A DNA stretch of 5,033 bases, from contig CAMMLF010000123.1 of the NCBI GenBank assembly GCA_946497585.1, positions 1 through 5,033 of the forward strand, read 5' to 3'. A program made the position numbers and the translations under genes. The DNA is from an uncultured Clostridium sp. (lineage in GTDB: Bacteria; Bacillota; Clostridia; TANB77; CAG-508). Shown here piece after piece: positions 1 through 4,968 of this stretch; positions within the stretch are counted from its first letter, which is position 1, and each line of letters opens with the position of its first letter. Below the pieces are notes generated by a model, which was not told the DNA's origin, did not search any database, and saw nothing but the letters and a program-made list of their open reading frames with translations.

Positions 1-45
1 GGAGCGAATAGCGACCCGCGTGGCGAAATGAGAGAGAATGTATAT
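1..45. other. GC-richer left-edge segment of unknown nature
   Basis: The first 45 bases are visibly richer in G+C than what follows and contain GCGA three times. On the plus strand, frame 2 reads E-R-I-A-T-R-V-A-K and stops with TGA at 29-31, so this could be the last codons of an upstream gene. Frame 1 stays open to a TAA at 108-110, but it runs into AT-rich DNA and a repeat, which argues against coding there. It could equally be part of a dispersed non-coding repeat. The window edge cuts it, so no function is assigned. Confidence 0.25.
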
Positions 46-76
46 TGTGATTTTAATTTTATATTAATATTTTTTA

Positions 77-97
77 CGAAAAGGACCGTCCCCATCG
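77..97. repeat. REP-like palindromic repeat, copy 1
   Basis: A 16-base core at 79-94, AAAAGGACCGTCCCCA, contains the palindrome GGAC-C-GTCC and is bracketed by CGA (77-79) and TCG (95-97), which can pair. The core matches a second element at 240-255 in 14 of 16 positions. The two copies have different outer arms that are each self-complementary, as expected of a structured dispersed repeat. I infer a REP-like intergenic element; no mobilising transposase is in the window. Confidence 0.5.
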
Positions 98-140
98 AAA
101 AATACTCTTAACGAAAAATCAAATAAAAACAAATTTTTTT

Positions 141-167
141 GAAACTTTTGTTTGACAAACAAGTTTC
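141..167. promoter_or_regulatory. Palindromic operator with SOS-box-like site upstream of lexA
   Basis: A perfect 15-base palindrome, TTGTTTG-A-CAAACAA, occupies 148-162. It is extended by GAAAC at 141-145 and GTTTC at 163-167, with two unpaired T (146-147). Within it, AAAC-TTTT-GTTT at 142-153 fits the GAAC-N4-GTTC layout of Firmicutes LexA boxes, with the outer G and C relaxed to A and T. The -35 box of the lexA promoter lies across the palindrome centre, where a bound repressor would block RNA polymerase. LexA autorepression is known in this phylum; that this dyad is the LexA site is inference. Confidence 0.5.
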
Positions 168-180
168 TTTATGATATTAT
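152..180 (+). promoter_or_regulatory. Predicted sigma-A promoter of lexA
   Basis: A perfect -35 box TTGACA at 152-157 is followed by a 17-base spacer and a -10 box TATTAT at 175-180 (5 of 6 to consensus). Transcription would start near 187, leaving a leader of about 90 bases before the lexA ATG. The leader contains the second REP-like hairpin. The overlap with the palindrome at 141-167 suggests negative control. Confidence 0.7.
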
Positions 181-233
181 ATTTATAGTTTTAATAAAGA
201 GATTGTCAATAGGGCCTTAGATAGTTTATAGTG

Positions 234-262
234 CTGTCAAAAAGGAACGTCCCTACTGACAG
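234..262. repeat. REP-like palindromic repeat, copy 2, in the lexA leader
   Basis: CTGTCA at 234-239 pairs perfectly with TGACAG at 257-262 around the core AAAAGGAACGTCCCTA (240-255), which differs from copy 1 at two of 16 positions. It lies in the predicted lexA 5' untranslated region and ends where the purine-rich ribosome binding stretch (261-271) begins, so the folded RNA could affect translation. In frame it can be read as extra codons from a GTG at 231, which I regard as spurious. Confidence 0.55.
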
Positions 263-271
263 AAGGGAAGG
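261..271 (+). promoter_or_regulatory. Ribosome binding site that sets the lexA start
   Basis: The purine stretch AGAAGGGAAGG ends 7 bases before the ATG at 279, a normal Shine-Dalgarno spacing. No comparable site precedes the in-frame GTG at 231, so the ATG is the better start. Confidence 0.75.
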
Positions 272-278
272 TATTAAT

Positions 279-956
279 ATGAACAAATCAAGAAGAGATT
301 CTAATGGCTTAAATAAAAGAGAAAGAGACATTCTTAAATTTATTCAAAAAGAGATTATTACTAAAGGATTTGCTCCATCAGTTAGGGAAATATGCAAAGC
401 TGTAGGGCTAAATTCAACAGCTACTGTTCAAGGATATTTAAAAAATCTAGAAGAAAGAGGTTATGTAAAGAAAGAAAACCAAAAGGGTAGAACTATAAGA
501 TTACTTAAAAACTTTAAAGGTGAAAATGTTGTTTCAGATGCATTAGGAGTTAGTGCTACAAAAGAATATTATTCTAATAAAGAAATGGTTAATGTACCTT
601 TGGTAGGTAAAATAACAGCTGGTCAACCTATATTAGCAGTAGAAAACATAACAGATACATTCCCAATTCCTATAGATTTTATAGGTAACAGTGAAAGTTT
701 TATGCTTACAGTTAGAGGCGAAAGCATGATTGAAGCTGGTATTCTTGATGGAGATTACATATTAGTTAAAAGAACAAATTCAGCAGAAAATGGTCAAATA
801 GTAGTTGCTCTTATAGAAGATGAAGCAACAGTTAAAACTTTTTATAAAGAAAAAGGTCATATTCGCTTGCAACCAGAAAATAGTACAATGGATCCAATAA
901 TTGTTCCTGATTGCAAAATATTGGGCAAAGTTTCAGGAGTATTTAGAAAAATGTAA
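279..956 (+). CDS. lexA: LexA, SOS-response transcriptional repressor
   Basis: This gene encodes a 225-residue LexA, the dimeric repressor of DNA-damage genes that cuts itself when stimulated by RecA filaments. Residues about 11-76 form the winged helix-turn-helix DNA-binding domain, including the typical stretch G-F-A-P-S-V-R-E-I and the repressor helix around N45-Y53. Residues about 104-225 form the S24 peptidase domain: the Ala114-Gly115 cleavage site in ITAGQP, catalytic Ser149 in GESM, and catalytic Lys186 in TVKTF. All key residues are present, so the protein should be active. It is about 20 residues longer than Bacillus subtilis LexA, mostly in the linker (about 77-103). The ATG at 279 is chosen over an upstream GTG because of its ribosome binding site and because the extension would translate a repeat. 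The upstream palindrome suggests autorepression. No strong terminator follows, so read-through into the next gene is possible. Confidence 0.96.
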   Translation: MNKSRRDSNGLNKRERDILKFIQKEIITKGFAPSVREICKAVGLNSTATVQGYLKNLEERGYVKKENQKGRTIRLLKNFKGENVVSDALGVSATKEYYSNKEMVNVPLVGKITAGQPILAVENITDTFPIPIDFIGNSESFMLTVRGESMIEAGILDGDYILVKRTNSAENGQIVVALIEDEATVKTFYKEKGHIRLQPENSTMDPIIVPDCKILGKVSGVFRKM

Positions 957-1053
957 TTTGTTTAAAATTTTAATTTTTAGTTTATAATGAAAAATATTCT
1001 TCAATTGTGATAAAGTATCTTATTATCAATTTAAGAAATGAAAGGGTATAGTT

Positions 1054-1554
1054 ATGAGTAGAATGAAAACATTTTTTAAGTACTTTTTAGCTATTATTAT
1101 AGTATACATAATAGTTGATATAGGCTCATTTTATGTTTTAAAAAGTACATACCTTACAAAAGACTACTCAGTAGAAGAATCAATTCTTGACGTTGAAGTT
1201 ACAGAAGCAAAAGCTACATATCTTAATGGGTATGTAAATGGAACAGTTAGCAATAATACAGATGTACCAGTAACAAATAAATATTTAAGAATAGATAGCT
1301 ATTCAAAACGAGGAGTATTACTAGGAACAAAATATGTCAAACTAAATGACTTAAATGCGGGAGAACAAGCTACATTTAACTCAAGTTTTAACTACGAACA
1401 AATAGATAATGTCAAATTATCTGTTATAGATGGAACAGAATTGCCACCAGCAGGTGAACTTGATTTTAGCTTAGACAATCCAGAAGATGCACAAATGACA
1501 TTTGCTGTAATATTAGGAGCAGTAATAATACTATTCCCATGGTTTCCATTTTAA
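1054..1554 (+). CDS. Small membrane-anchored protein of unknown function, two hydrophobic ends
   Basis: The 166-residue product has a hydrophobic segment at about 7-29 (rich in I, V, F and Y, after a positively charged start) and a second one at about 149-164 that runs almost to the C terminus (I-L-F-P-W-F-P-F). Between them is a soluble, beta-rich stretch of about 120 residues. Its pattern (G-Y-V-N-G-T-V-S-N-N-T near 59-69, polar strand to about 84, then L-N-A-G-E-Q-A-T-F near 100-108) resembles FxLYD or other immunoglobulin-like extracytoplasmic domains with the motif 'new versus conserved interactions, then scaled by a maximum'. I do not recognise a named family. AAAGGG at 1041-1046 lies 7 bases before the ATG and supports this start over Met4. 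The gene sits 97 bp after lexA on the same strand and ends at a terminator, so partial co-transcription with lexA is possible. An uncleaved N-terminal anchor with the middle domain outside the cell is inference. Confidence 0.85.
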   Translation: MSRMKTFFKYFLAIIIVYIIVDIGSFYVLKSTYLTKDYSVEESILDVEVTEAKATYLNGYVNGTVSNNTDVPVTNKYLRIDSYSKRGVLLGTKYVKLNDLNAGEQATFNSSFNYEQIDNVKLSVIDGTELPPAGELDFSLDNPEDAQMTFAVILGAVIILFPWFPF

Positions 1555-1560
1555 AAATAA

Positions 1561-1582
1561 GGCTCAGGCTTATGCCTGAGCC
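1561..1582. terminator. Bidirectional intrinsic terminator between convergent genes
   Basis: GGCTCAGGC (1561-1569) and GCCTGAGCC (1574-1582) form a perfect 9-bp GC-rich stem around the loop TTAT. On the plus strand it is followed by TGGCTTTTATTT. On the minus strand it is followed by TTATTTTT. It can therefore end transcription of the membrane-protein gene and of tdk. The tdk stop codon begins in the loop, and the right arm encodes the last tdk residues. Confidence 0.9.
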
Positions 1583-2133
1583 TGGCTTTTATTTAATTCA
1601 TCTTGCCTTGTTAAAATATCATAGCAATGTCTACAAAGAGCCATATACTGTCTGTCTCCAATAACAATATCTGTATCTTTGCCACCCTTATAATAGGTTA
1701 GAACTGCGTTTTCATTTTTACAATTATCACAAATAGCAGTTAACATATGCACATTATCAGATATACATAATAGATCAGCCATTTTTCCAAAAGGCTTTTT
1801 TTCGGCTGTAAGATTTAAACCAGCAATGAAAAATTTCTTGCCACAATCAGCCATTTGTTCAATAACTTTTACATTACCTTTTAAAAACTGAAATTCGTCA
1901 ATACAATAAACATCAGCTTCATATTTTTCTAAATCTGAGATTCTGTTTATGCAAATTGCAGGGATATCTATACCATTTCTAGAAGCAACAACATTATTTG
2001 CTGTTCTTGTATCAATAGAAGGTTTGAACATTTTTACTTTTTTTCCTGCGATTAATTGCCTTTTGTACTCATTAAGAATTTGTTGAGTTTTGCCACATTT
2101 CATTGGTCCAGAATATACGTTTATGTCACCCAT
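1570..2133 (-). CDS. tdk: Thymidine kinase, type II
   Basis: This 187-residue cytoplasmic enzyme phosphorylates thymidine to dTMP with ATP in the pyrimidine salvage pathway. Visible family signatures are the Walker A loop GPMKCGKT at 9-16, the Walker B-like segment V-Y-C-I-D-E-F-Q at 75-82 with Glu80 as probable catalytic base, and the lid region A-G-L-N-L-T around 104-109 with P-F-G following. Two cysteine pairs that should bind structural zinc are C135/C138 and C167/C170, the second in the substrate-binding segment Y-M-A-L-C-R-H-C. Length matches the usual 185-200 residues. The start is supported by AGGGG 9 bases upstream (2143-2147 on the plus strand). Walker A has MKC where MFS is common, and the lid has N where D is common; both look tolerable. 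It is a single-gene unit with its own promoter, and its final codons lie inside the terminator hairpin. Confidence 0.95.
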   Translation of the reverse strand: MGDINVYSGPMKCGKTQQILNEYKRQLIAGKKVKMFKPSIDTRTANNVVASRNGIDIPAICINRISDLEKYEADVYCIDEFQFLKGNVKVIEQMADCGKKFFIAGLNLTAEKKPFGKMADLLCISDNVHMLTAICDNCKNENAVLTYYKGGKDTDIVIGDRQYMALCRHCYDILTRQDELNKSQAQA

Positions 2134-2169
2134 TTTTTATTACCCCTCTAAAATTATTCTTGCCTAAGT

Positions 2170-2198
2170 ATGATAATACAATCTTAAAAACTTATCAA
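2170..2198 (-). promoter_or_regulatory. Predicted promoter of tdk
   Basis: On the minus strand, TTGATA (2198-2193, 5 of 6 to consensus) is followed by a 17-base spacer and TATCAT (2175-2170, 5 of 6). The predicted start lies about 30 bases before the tdk ATG. No operator was recognised next to it. Confidence 0.55.
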
Positions 2199-2338
2199 GA
2201 GTAAAAAACAAAAATTTTGAAATGTTATTTTTGTAATAATATTGTAAAGAGAATATTTTATTTTTTATTTTAAGGCTAAGTAACAAGGAATAATTAAATT
2301 GTAACTAAAAAGTTTAGCGTAAAAGCGTAGAATAATAC

Positions 2339-2368
2339 TTGACCTAAAATGAAAAATGTGCATAGAAT
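2339..2368 (+). promoter_or_regulatory. Predicted promoter of the two-component operon
   Basis: TTGACC at 2339-2344 (5 of 6) is followed by an 18-base spacer and TAGAAT at 2363-2368 (5 of 6). It lies 49 bases before the response regulator ATG. The rest of the 283-base divergent region shows AT-rich DNA without a gene. It includes a direct repeat of TTGTAA at 2231-2236 and 2242-2247, one helical turn apart, about 90 bases upstream of the -35 box. Confidence 0.6.
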
Positions 2369-2416
2369 AAATTACAATTAAGAAAAAGCTTTTACTAAAG
2401 TCATTGGGGGTGGAAT

Positions 2417-3088
2417 ATGTCAAAAATTCTAATAATTGAAGATGATGAAAAATTAAGAAAAGAATTAGAAATATTTTTAAATAAAAATGGATATGAAGCA
2501 ACAAGTTTAGAAAATTTTGAAAATCCAGTAAAAGATGCAATTGAAATAAATTCTGATTTAATATTATTGGATATAAATTTACCAAATATAGATGGAGAGT
2601 ATATTTTAAAAGAAATAAGAAAAGTGTCTAATGTGCCTATAATTATGATAACAAGTAAAGACAATGAGTTGGATGAGCTAATAAGTTTAAATTATGGTGC
2701 AGACCAGTATGTTACAAAACCTTTTAATTTACAAATATTGCTTGCTAAAATAGCTGGACTTCTTAGAAGAAGCAAACTAACTGATACAAATCAAAATAAG
2801 ATTGATTGCCAAGATTTCATATTAAATGTGTCAAAAAGTATGCTGGAAAAAGGAAATACGCAGATTGAACTCACTAAGAATGAATTAAAAATACTATACT
2901 TTTTAGTATCGAAAAGAGGTCAAATTGTTTCAAGAGAAGAAATAATAAATTATTTATGGGAGAGCGAAAGTTTTATAGATGATAATACTCTCACAGTAAA
3001 TATGAAAAGACTAAGAACAAAACTTGAAGAAGTTGAGTTGCAAGATTTGATTGAAACAAGAAGAGGACAGGGATATCTTTTAAAATAG
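2417..3088 (+). CDS. OmpR-family response regulator, BceR/GraR-like
   Basis: The 223-residue protein has an N-terminal receiver domain (about 1-118) and a C-terminal winged-helix OmpR-type DNA-binding domain (about 128-222). Receiver residues are complete: the acidic pair E8-D9, phosphoacceptor Asp52 in L-D-I-N-L-P, Thr79 in M-I-T-S and Lys101 in T-K-P-F. The segment I-T-S-K-D-N-E-L-D-E-L-I-S-L-N-Y-G-A-D resembles the BceR, GraR and VraR-like regulators that act with intramembrane-sensing kinases. The C-terminal R-R-G-Q-G-Y near the end is the usual OmpR hairpin wing. The start is supported by GGGGGTGG at 2406-2413, just before the ATG. The kinase gene follows 89 bp later with no terminator between them, so both should be on one mRNA. 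The target genes are not evident in the window; the peptide-antibiotic role is inferred from the family. Confidence 0.93.
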   Translation: MSKILIIEDDEKLRKELEIFLNKNGYEATSLENFENPVKDAIEINSDLILLDINLPNIDGEYILKEIRKVSNVPIIMITSKDNELDELISLNYGADQYVTKPFNLQILLAKIAGLLRRSKLTDTNQNKIDCQDFILNVSKSMLEKGNTQIELTKNELKILYFLVSKRGQIVSREEIINYLWESESFIDDNTLTVNMKRLRTKLEEVELQDLIETRRGQGYLLK

Positions 3089-3177
3089 TATGAAAAAATA
3101 GAAAATGATGAAAAAGGTCAAACATCAAAAAAGACTATGTATTAGATAAATAGAGCAATTAAAGGAGAACTATTAAA

Positions 3178-4191
3178 ATGAGCTTAAAAGGTTTTATAAA
3201 AGGAAAACTTCTATCTTTTACAGTGCTAGTATTAGCACTGTTTACAATTTTGGTATTTTTAATACCATATAATGTAGAGGGATTTATAGCTGTATACATT
3301 GTAGCTGTTCCAACAGCAATTTATTTAATTTTCAATATAGCCGAATTCATAAACAAAAAATCTTATTATGATACACTAGAATCAAATCTAAATCAGTTGG
3401 AAGAAAAATATTTAATTTCTGAAATAATACCAAATGCAAATTTTCAGGAAGGAAAAATTTTAAAAGAGACACTTAAACAGACTAACAAGGCAATGATTGA
3501 AAATGTAAATAAATATAAGTTTGCAGTGGAAGACTACAAAGATTATATTGAAATGTGGATACATGAAATTAAAATACCAATAGCCACAAGTAAGTTAATT
3601 ATTGAAAATAATAAATCTGATGTAACAAAAAGCATAGATGAAGAAATAAATAAGATGGAAAATTATATAGAGCAAGTGCTTTTCTATGCAAGAAGCAATA
3701 CTGTCGAAAAAGATTATATGGTAAGCAAGAGTAGTCTTAAAGAAATTGTTAATTCAGCAGTTATGAGAAATAAAGAGTCAATAGTATACAATAATATTGA
3801 ATTAAATTTGCATGATTTAGACAAAACAGTATACACAGATAGCAAATGGTGCATTTTTATTTTAAATCAAATAATTCAAAATAGTATTAAATACTCAAAA
3901 AAAGAAGATAAGAAAATTGAAATATATTCAGAAGAGAAGAAGGACAGTGTTACACTTTTGGTTAAAGATAATGGAATTGGAATTAAAGAAAAAGACATTT
4001 CGAGAGTATTTGAAAAAGGCTTTACTGGCGAAAATGGAAGATTGATAGGCAAAAAGTCAACAGGAATTGGCCTTTATTTATGCAAAAAATTATGTGATAA
4101 ATTAGACTTGGGAATAAAGCTTTATTCTAAAGAAGGAGAAGGCACAGTTGTAAAAATTACTTTTCCAGTTAATAGTATGACAGAAATGTGA
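3178..4191 (+). CDS. Intramembrane-sensing histidine kinase, BceS/GraS-like
   Basis: The 337-residue protein starts with two membrane helices (about 11-30 and 36-57) joined by a loop of only about five residues, so it has almost no extracellular sensor. This is the hallmark of the BceS-type kinases. A charged linker (about 60-120) leads to the phosphoacceptor His129 in W-I-H-E-I-K-I-P-I. The ATP-binding domain follows, with N-box Asn235 in L-N-Q-I-I-Q-N-S, G1 motif D-N-G-I-G-I at 264-269, F-box V-F-E-K-G-F at 277-282, and G2 motif S-T-G-I-G-L at 294-299. All catalytic motifs are intact. AAAGGAG at 3161-3167 supports the ATG. Known BceS proteins usually need a BceAB ABC transporter to sense bacitracin or cationic peptides. 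None is encoded here, so its partner may lie outside the window or it may act alone. It should phosphorylate the regulator encoded just upstream. Confidence 0.93.
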   Translation: MSLKGFIKGKLLSFTVLVLALFTILVFLIPYNVEGFIAVYIVAVPTAIYLIFNIAEFINKKSYYDTLESNLNQLEEKYLISEIIPNANFQEGKILKETLKQTNKAMIENVNKYKFAVEDYKDYIEMWIHEIKIPIATSKLIIENNKSDVTKSIDEEINKMENYIEQVLFYARSNTVEKDYMVSKSSLKEIVNSAVMRNKESIVYNNIELNLHDLDKTVYTDSKWCIFILNQIIQNSIKYSKKEDKKIEIYSEEKKDSVTLLVKDNGIGIKEKDISRVFEKGFTGENGRLIGKKSTGIGLYLCKKLCDKLDLGIKLYSKEGEGTVVKITFPVNSMTEM

Positions 4192-4192
4192 G

Positions 4193-4276
4193 AATTATAA
4201 ATATTAGTGCAAAATTTTAGTAAACAAAATGTAAAATTATAAATTTTATTGCAAAATTTTAGTAGGCAAAATGTAA
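4193..4276. repeat. Tandem duplication, two copies of a 42-bp AT-rich unit
   Basis: Unit 1 (4193-4234) and unit 2 (4235-4276) are identical at 38 of 42 positions, differing at unit positions 11, 15, 31 and 32. Each contains the self-complementary core AAAATTTT. The array begins one base after the histidine kinase stop codon. A minus-strand open frame across it merely repeats the same peptide twice and is not considered a gene. No terminator with a U-tract was found between the kinase and the next gene. Just downstream, GAAAGAA-A-TTCTTTC at 4290-4304 is a small AT-rich palindrome. Confidence 0.85.
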
Positions 4277-4364
4277 AAAAGAGTAGTTTGAAAGAAATTC
4301 TTTCGTTACTATATGTGCCTTTAAACAAAACGAGGAAAGAAATTTATTATAAAAAAGCGAGAAC

Positions 4365-4393
4365 TTTACATAATTTCAAAAATATGGTATAAT
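4365..4393 (+). promoter_or_regulatory. Strong extended -10 promoter of the right-hand orphan gene
   Basis: TTTACA at 4365-4370 (5 of 6), a 17-base spacer and a perfect TATAAT at 4388-4393 are preceded by the TG of an extended -10 (4385-4386). Transcription would begin near 4400, only about 30 bases before the ATG. This is the best-matching promoter in the window together with that of lexA. Confidence 0.8.
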
Positions 4394-4430
4394 AAACCTG
4401 TAAAACTTGTAGAAGGAGTTGAAATATCTT

Positions 4431-4856
4431 ATGGTATTAGACAAATTCAAGGCCTTCTGGGCTGACCGGAAGGAAGACAGACGGTTAATCAAGGCTTTGA
4501 AAGAAGGAAAAACAACACCATTCTTGTTTGATCAAGCAGATAATCAACAAGAGTGGTATAGTAAAGAGGAACTGGCGTGGATGGGCATTAAGGTGACCAG
4601 AAACAAAACTTTGGTTAAGATGCTCGCAGATGACATTGCTGCAGAATATAGCTATTTGCAACGTGTCAAAGAAAAAGAAAGCGCAAACTTTGCAGTATTG
4701 GTATTCTTCAACTACGCAACAAAGACATCTGTATACAGAAAGTATGTTAAGTTAGCGGATGGTGCGTGGCGAACTCTGGATATTTTTCGTCGAGTTATCA
4801 AAGAAGATTTAACAAAAATCGAGAAGTCGGAGAGAATCCTTCTATTCAAAATCTAA
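4431..4856 (+). CDS. Orphan hypothetical protein, GC-deviant
   Basis: The 141-residue product is not recognised. It is soluble, with no signal peptide or membrane helix, and rich in Lys, Arg, Glu and aromatics. The first 25 residues are highly charged and probably helical. A region at 31-53 contains E-W-Y-S-K-E-E-L-A-W-M-G. The C-terminal half (86-141) looks like alternating strands and a helix (F-A-V-L-V-F-F-N-Y, then T-L-D-I-F-R-R-V-I-K). The ATG at 4431 lies 12 bases after GGAG (4415-4418), a long spacing. The in-frame TTG at 4419 directly abuts that site and is unlikely. G+C is about 41% over 4441-4800, against about 25% in a sampled part of the kinase gene, with CGG, CTG, GCG and CGT codons that are unusual nearby. 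It is a single-gene unit with a strong promoter and its own terminator. Horizontal origin is possible; high expression is an alternative cause of the codon bias. Confidence 0.8.
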   Translation: MVLDKFKAFWADRKEDRRLIKALKEGKTTPFLFDQADNQQEWYSKEELAWMGIKVTRNKTLVKMLADDIAAEYSYLQRVKEKESANFAVLVFFNYATKTSVYRKYVKLADGAWRTLDIFRRVIKEDLTKIEKSERILLFKI

Positions 4857-4857
4857 A

Positions 4858-4894
4858 GGCAAACCCCGGGTGGTGTTCCACTCGGGGTATTGCC
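4858..4894 (+). terminator. Large GC-rich terminator hairpin after the orphan gene
   Basis: GGCAAACCCCGGGTGG (4858-4873) pairs with 4878-4894 around the loop TGTT. The stem has about 16 pairs, with one bulged base and one G-U pair. It starts one base after the stop codon. The tail (GTCTTAAATTT) has a poor U-tract, so it may also act as an mRNA-stabilising 3' hairpin. Confidence 0.75.
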
Positions 4895-4953
4895 GTCTTA
4901 AATTTATAAAGAGTTTTAGATTTTAGCAGATTTGAGCAATCTAATCAAATTTG

Positions 4954-4968
4954 TTACATTAGATGTAA
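4954..4968. promoter_or_regulatory. Dyad TTACAT-TAG-ATGTAA, possible response-regulator site
   Basis: TTACAT (4954-4959) and ATGTAA (4963-4968) form a perfect 6-bp inverted repeat with a three-base centre. It can be read as TTACA-N5-TGTAA, close to the TNACA-N4-TGTAA motif that I recall for BceR-type regulators, but with one extra spacer base. The rest of 4895-5033 is AT-rich, without a gene or a convincing promoter. If the site works, its target would begin beyond the right edge. Confidence 0.3.

Noticed and set aside
1005..1030. Possible promoter before the membrane-protein gene, with TATTAT at 1021-1026
   Set aside because: No -35 box at a proper distance was found (the best spacing is about 15 bases with a poor match), so transcription from lexA remains an alternative.
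2231..2247. Direct repeat TTGTAA at one-helical-turn spacing as an OmpR-family operator
   Set aside because: The words are short and AT-rich, and about 90 bases from the promoter. Chance occurrence is likely, so it is mentioned only within the promoter entry.
2265..2664. Two minus-strand open frames opposite the response regulator
   Set aside because: They overlap a well-supported receiver domain in other frames, are rich in F, L, I and S as expected from antisense AT-rich DNA, and have no family features.
4290..4304. Palindrome GAAAGAA-A-TTCTTTC as a terminator of the kinase operon
   Set aside because: It has an AT-rich stem, a one-base centre that cannot form a normal loop, and no U-tract after it.
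4122..4328. Minus-strand open frame of 68 codons with a repeated peptide
   Set aside because: The repeated peptide is only the translation of the 42-bp tandem DNA repeat, and the frame overlaps the end of the kinase gene.
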